Shown piece by piece: positions 62,062 to 64,000 of a stretch of 64,000 bases of DNA (its first letter is position 1; the number at the start of each line of letters is the position of its first letter). The notes under the pieces are model-generated. The model searched no databases. It worked only from the letters and a program-made list of their open reading frames with translations, and had not been told where the DNA came from. The DNA comes from Duganella sp. Leaf126 (GTDB taxonomy: Bacteria > Pseudomonadota > Gammaproteobacteria > Burkholderiales > Burkholderiaceae_D), in assembly GCF_001423125.1 (NCBI RefSeq), contig NZ_LMNW01000033.1:169855-233854 (forward strand). Direction: 5' to 3'. A program made the position numbers and the translations under genes.

Positions 62062-63573
62062 TCAGCGGATCACCCGGCGCCAGTCCTGCTCGAACTCGTG
62101 CACCAGCGACTGGGTGTTGAGACGATTGGGCGCCATCGGCAGCGCCTGCATATCGGGCGGGAAGATGAACATCTCGCGCGTGGTCTCCGCGTTCAGGTAA
62201 CGCATCGGCAGCCGGTAGCGGGTGGGCGGCGTGAAGTCGGCCTGCGGGCTGGCCAGCACAAAGCCCCATTCGCCGAACGAGGGCACGTAGGCATGGTAGG
62301 GCCAGGTTTTCAGGCCCACCTCGCGCAGCGTGGCATCGATGGTCCAGTAGGCGTGCGGTGCGAAGAACGGCGACGTCGACTGCACCGTCATCAGGCCGTT
62401 GGCGGCCAGGTGCTTTTTCACCATGCCGTAGAACGGCACCGAGTACAGCTTGCCGAGCGCAAAACTGGACGGATCGGGGAAGTCGATGATCACCGCGTCG
62501 AACAGGTCGTCGTTGTGCTGCAGCCAGATCGCGGCGTCGGCATTGACCACGGTAACGCGCTTGTCGGTGAGCGCGCCGTGATTGAGCCTGACCAGTTCCG
62601 GGCGGCTGGCAAAGGCGCCCGTCATGGCCGGATCGAGATCGACCAGCGTCACGTGTTCGATATGTTTGTAGCGCAGGATCTCGCGCAGCGCCAGGCCGTC
62701 GCCGCCGCCCAGCACCAGCACCCGCCGCGCCCATGGCAGCGGTTCGAGCACCGGGTGCACCAGCGCCTCGTGGTAGCGGTATTCGTCGCGCGACGAGAAC
62801 TGCAGGTTGCCGTTGATGTAGAGCCGCAGGTCGTCCTTCCAGCGCGTGACCACCAGGCGCTGGTACGGCGTGCTGGTGGCAAACACGATCTCGTCGCCGA
62901 ACAGGCCATGCTCGCCCCAGTACGTGAGGCGGTCGGCCGAGATGAAGCCGCACACGAGCAGGAACAGCACGGCGCAGGCGCGCAGCATGCGGCCGGTCAC
63001 GTTGACCAGCTCCGTGCGGAACACGCGGATGGTCCACAGGGCCACGCCCACATTGAGCATGCCGAACACGAAACCGCTGCGCACCAGTCCCAGCTTGGGC
63101 GCCATCACCAGCGGGAACAGCAATGACACGGCCAGCGCGCCCAGGTAGTCGAACGTGAGCACGCGGCTGACCAGCTCACTGAAATCGGTCTTGCGCGCGT
63201 TCAGTGCCCGCATTACCAGCGGCACTTCCATGCCGACAAAGGCGCCGACCAAAAATACCATCGTGTAGAGCATGGCGCGAAACGGCGCGGCGGTCCACGA
63301 AAACGTCAGGAACAGCAGCGCCGCCGAGATGCCGCCCACCAGGCCCACGGCCAGTTCGATGTCGACGAAACGCGCCATCACGTGCTCGTCGCGCACATAC
63401 TTGGAAAAATGCGCGCCCACGCCCATGGCAAACAGGTAGCAGCCGATGATGGTGGAAAATTGCAGCACCGAGTCGCCGAGCAGGTAGCTGGCCAGGGCGC
63501 CGGCAATCAGTTCGTACGCCAGGCCGCAGGACGCGACCACGAACACGGACAGGATCAGGATTTTTTTGTTCAT
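62062..63573 (-). CDS. Membrane-fused polyamine aminopropyltransferase (spermidine synthase-like)
   Basis: 503 residues. Residues 1-215 contain about seven membrane spans (ILILSVFVVASCGLAYELIAGALASYLLGDSV, then IIGCYLFAMGVGAHFSKYV). The rest is a spermidine synthase domain: LYINGNLQFSSRDEYRYHEALVHP, VLVLGGGDGLALREILRY, VTLVDLDPAM and DAVIIDFPDPSSFALGKLYS, which hold the decarboxylated-SAM and polyamine sites. The usual E. coli SpeE lacks the membrane part. It is coupled to the FAD oxidoreductase and divergent from the DUF350 gene. Aminopropyl transfer at the membrane is inferred. Confidence 0.9.
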   Translation of the reverse strand: MNKKILILSVFVVASCGLAYELIAGALASYLLGDSVLQFSTIIGCYLFAMGVGAHFSKYVRDEHVMARFVDIELAVGLVGGISAALLFLTFSWTAAPFRAMLYTMVFLVGAFVGMEVPLVMRALNARKTDFSELVSRVLTFDYLGALAVSLLFPLVMAPKLGLVRSGFVFGMLNVGVALWTIRVFRTELVNVTGRMLRACAVLFLLVCGFISADRLTYWGEHGLFGDEIVFATSTPYQRLVVTRWKDDLRLYINGNLQFSSRDEYRYHEALVHPVLEPLPWARRVLVLGGGDGLALREILRYKHIEHVTLVDLDPAMTGAFASRPELVRLNHGALTDKRVTVVNADAAIWLQHNDDLFDAVIIDFPDPSSFALGKLYSVPFYGMVKKHLAANGLMTVQSTSPFFAPHAYWTIDATLREVGLKTWPYHAYVPSFGEWGFVLASPQADFTPPTRYRLPMRYLNAETTREMFIFPPDMQALPMAPNRLNTQSLVHEFEQDWRRVIR

Positions 63574-63617
63574 TACGCTTGTCGGGACGGTTTTGCACTA
63601 CCATGCTGCGGCATTAA

Positions 63618-63643
63618 TAAGTTAGCATTGGTAAGTTAGCATT
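63618..63643. repeat. Two 12-base direct repeats in the divergent gap
   Basis: TAAGTTAGCATT occurs at 63618-63629 and again at 63632-63643, a 14-base period, between the spermidine synthase-like and DUF350 genes. A partial third match (GCATTA) precedes. Repeats in this position could be binding sites for a shared regulator, or slippage. Confidence 0.5.
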
Positions 63644-63680
63644 AAGAATTCGCCATCACTTTACCCTGCGGGAGGGCGCC

Positions 63681-64000
63681 GTGCCAGCTATCCTCAATTA
63701 TCTGATCCATCTTTTGCTGGCAGCGCTGCTGCTGGCCGTGTTTTTTGTCGCCTACACGCGCATGACACCGTACGACGAGGTGCTGCTGATCCGCCAGGGC
63801 AACGGCGCAGCGGCGCTGTCGCTGGGCGGCGCGCTGATCGGCTTTTCGATCACGGTCGGTTCGGCGCTGATGCACACCCTCGGCTACCAGCAGTTCTTTG
63901 CCTGGGCCTTCGGCGCGATGGTGGTGCAGATGCTCGCGTATGCGATCACCACCCGCGTGCTGAACATGGCCAAGGACCAGATCGAGGGCAACAACACCGC
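63681..64000 (+). CDS. DUF350 membrane protein, truncated by the window
   Basis: The first 106 codons are present. GTG at 63681 follows GGGAGG. The text has hydrophobic spans at about 4-23 (LNYLIHLLLAALLLAVFFVAY), 46-68 (AALSLGGALIGFSITVGSALM) and 74-95, with TPYDEVLLIRQGNGAAALSLGGALIGF as the DUF350 (YjfL/UPF0719) hallmark. The function is unknown; relatives lie in membrane-stress neighbourhoods with PspA-like and polyamine-related genes. The gene continues beyond the window. Confidence 0.85.
   Translation, partial: MPAILNYLIHLLLAALLLAVFFVAYTRMTPYDEVLLIRQGNGAAALSLGGALIGFSITVGSALMHTLGYQQFFAWAFGAMVVQMLAYAITTRVLNMAKDQIEGNNT

Overview
The window is a gene-dense, GC-rich bacterial chromosome segment. 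Its gene content (MinD/MinE, SlmA, an argB to slmA block, RF1/PrmC/DsbB, a subclass B3 metallo-beta-lactamase, a PHB-type esterase with a ribbon-helix-helix partner) points to a betaproteobacterium of the Oxalobacteraceae, most likely the Massilia/Telluria/Duganella group. This is inferred from protein character and codon use; no 16S gene is present. There is no CRISPR array, prophage or insertion sequence. One tRNA (Thr, GGT) is present.

Layout. 1-1114: end of minD, minE, and a convergent small helical protein. 1355-6402: an OmpR-type regulator, hemA, prfA, a repeat-rich gap (4601-5092), dsbB and prmC. 6377-9177: a two-gene signalling unit, a receiver-AraC regulator that appears to need an ATT start followed by a degenerate histidine kinase full of tandem repeats. 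9304-23013: one 4569-residue secreted adhesin. 23259-25948: gshA and a deacetylase/acetylpolyamine amidohydrolase. 26048-28587: a PepSY/flavodoxin/FNR ferric reductase under a Fur-box-like site. 28648-31974: a hybrid sensor kinase. 32038-34121: a B3 metallo-beta-lactamase divergent from ohr, then an ElaA-type acetyltransferase. 34172-45860: FKBP lipoprotein, kup, rarD, ettA, an outer-membrane barrel, AlkB-like dioxygenase, an unknown protein, and a four-gene operon (aminopeptidase P, 85-residue orphan, MgtC-like, DUF2520). 46020-50069: hpt, nitronate-monooxygenase-like enzyme, DUF1289, RHH regulator plus esterase, cysteine-rich CWC protein. 50200-56004: argB, tRNA-Thr, TraB/GumN, pyrimidine nucleotidase, slmA, a pabB-pabC fusion. 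56048-64000: AI-2E-type permease, exported glutathione peroxidase, gabD, PPK2, then FAD oxidoreductase and membrane-fused spermidine synthase divergent from a DUF350 gene cut by the window edge.

Themes. Division-site placement genes lie at both ends of the window (MinDE, SlmA). Thiol and peroxide defence recurs (gshA, ohr, glutathione peroxidase, dsbB). Polyamine-type chemistry recurs (the amidohydrolase at 24905, spermidine synthase at 62062). Alanine-rich low-complexity inserts, some still tandemly repeated in the DNA, interrupt at least three otherwise ordinary proteins (6377-8278, 28648-31974, 53581-56004). The most promising unexplained items are the orphan giant adhesin, the repeat-invaded pseudokinase with its ATT-start partner, a palindrome seated inside the beta-lactamase promoter, a 129-bp TTAA-ended palindromic element, and the polyamine/DUF350 locus at the right edge.
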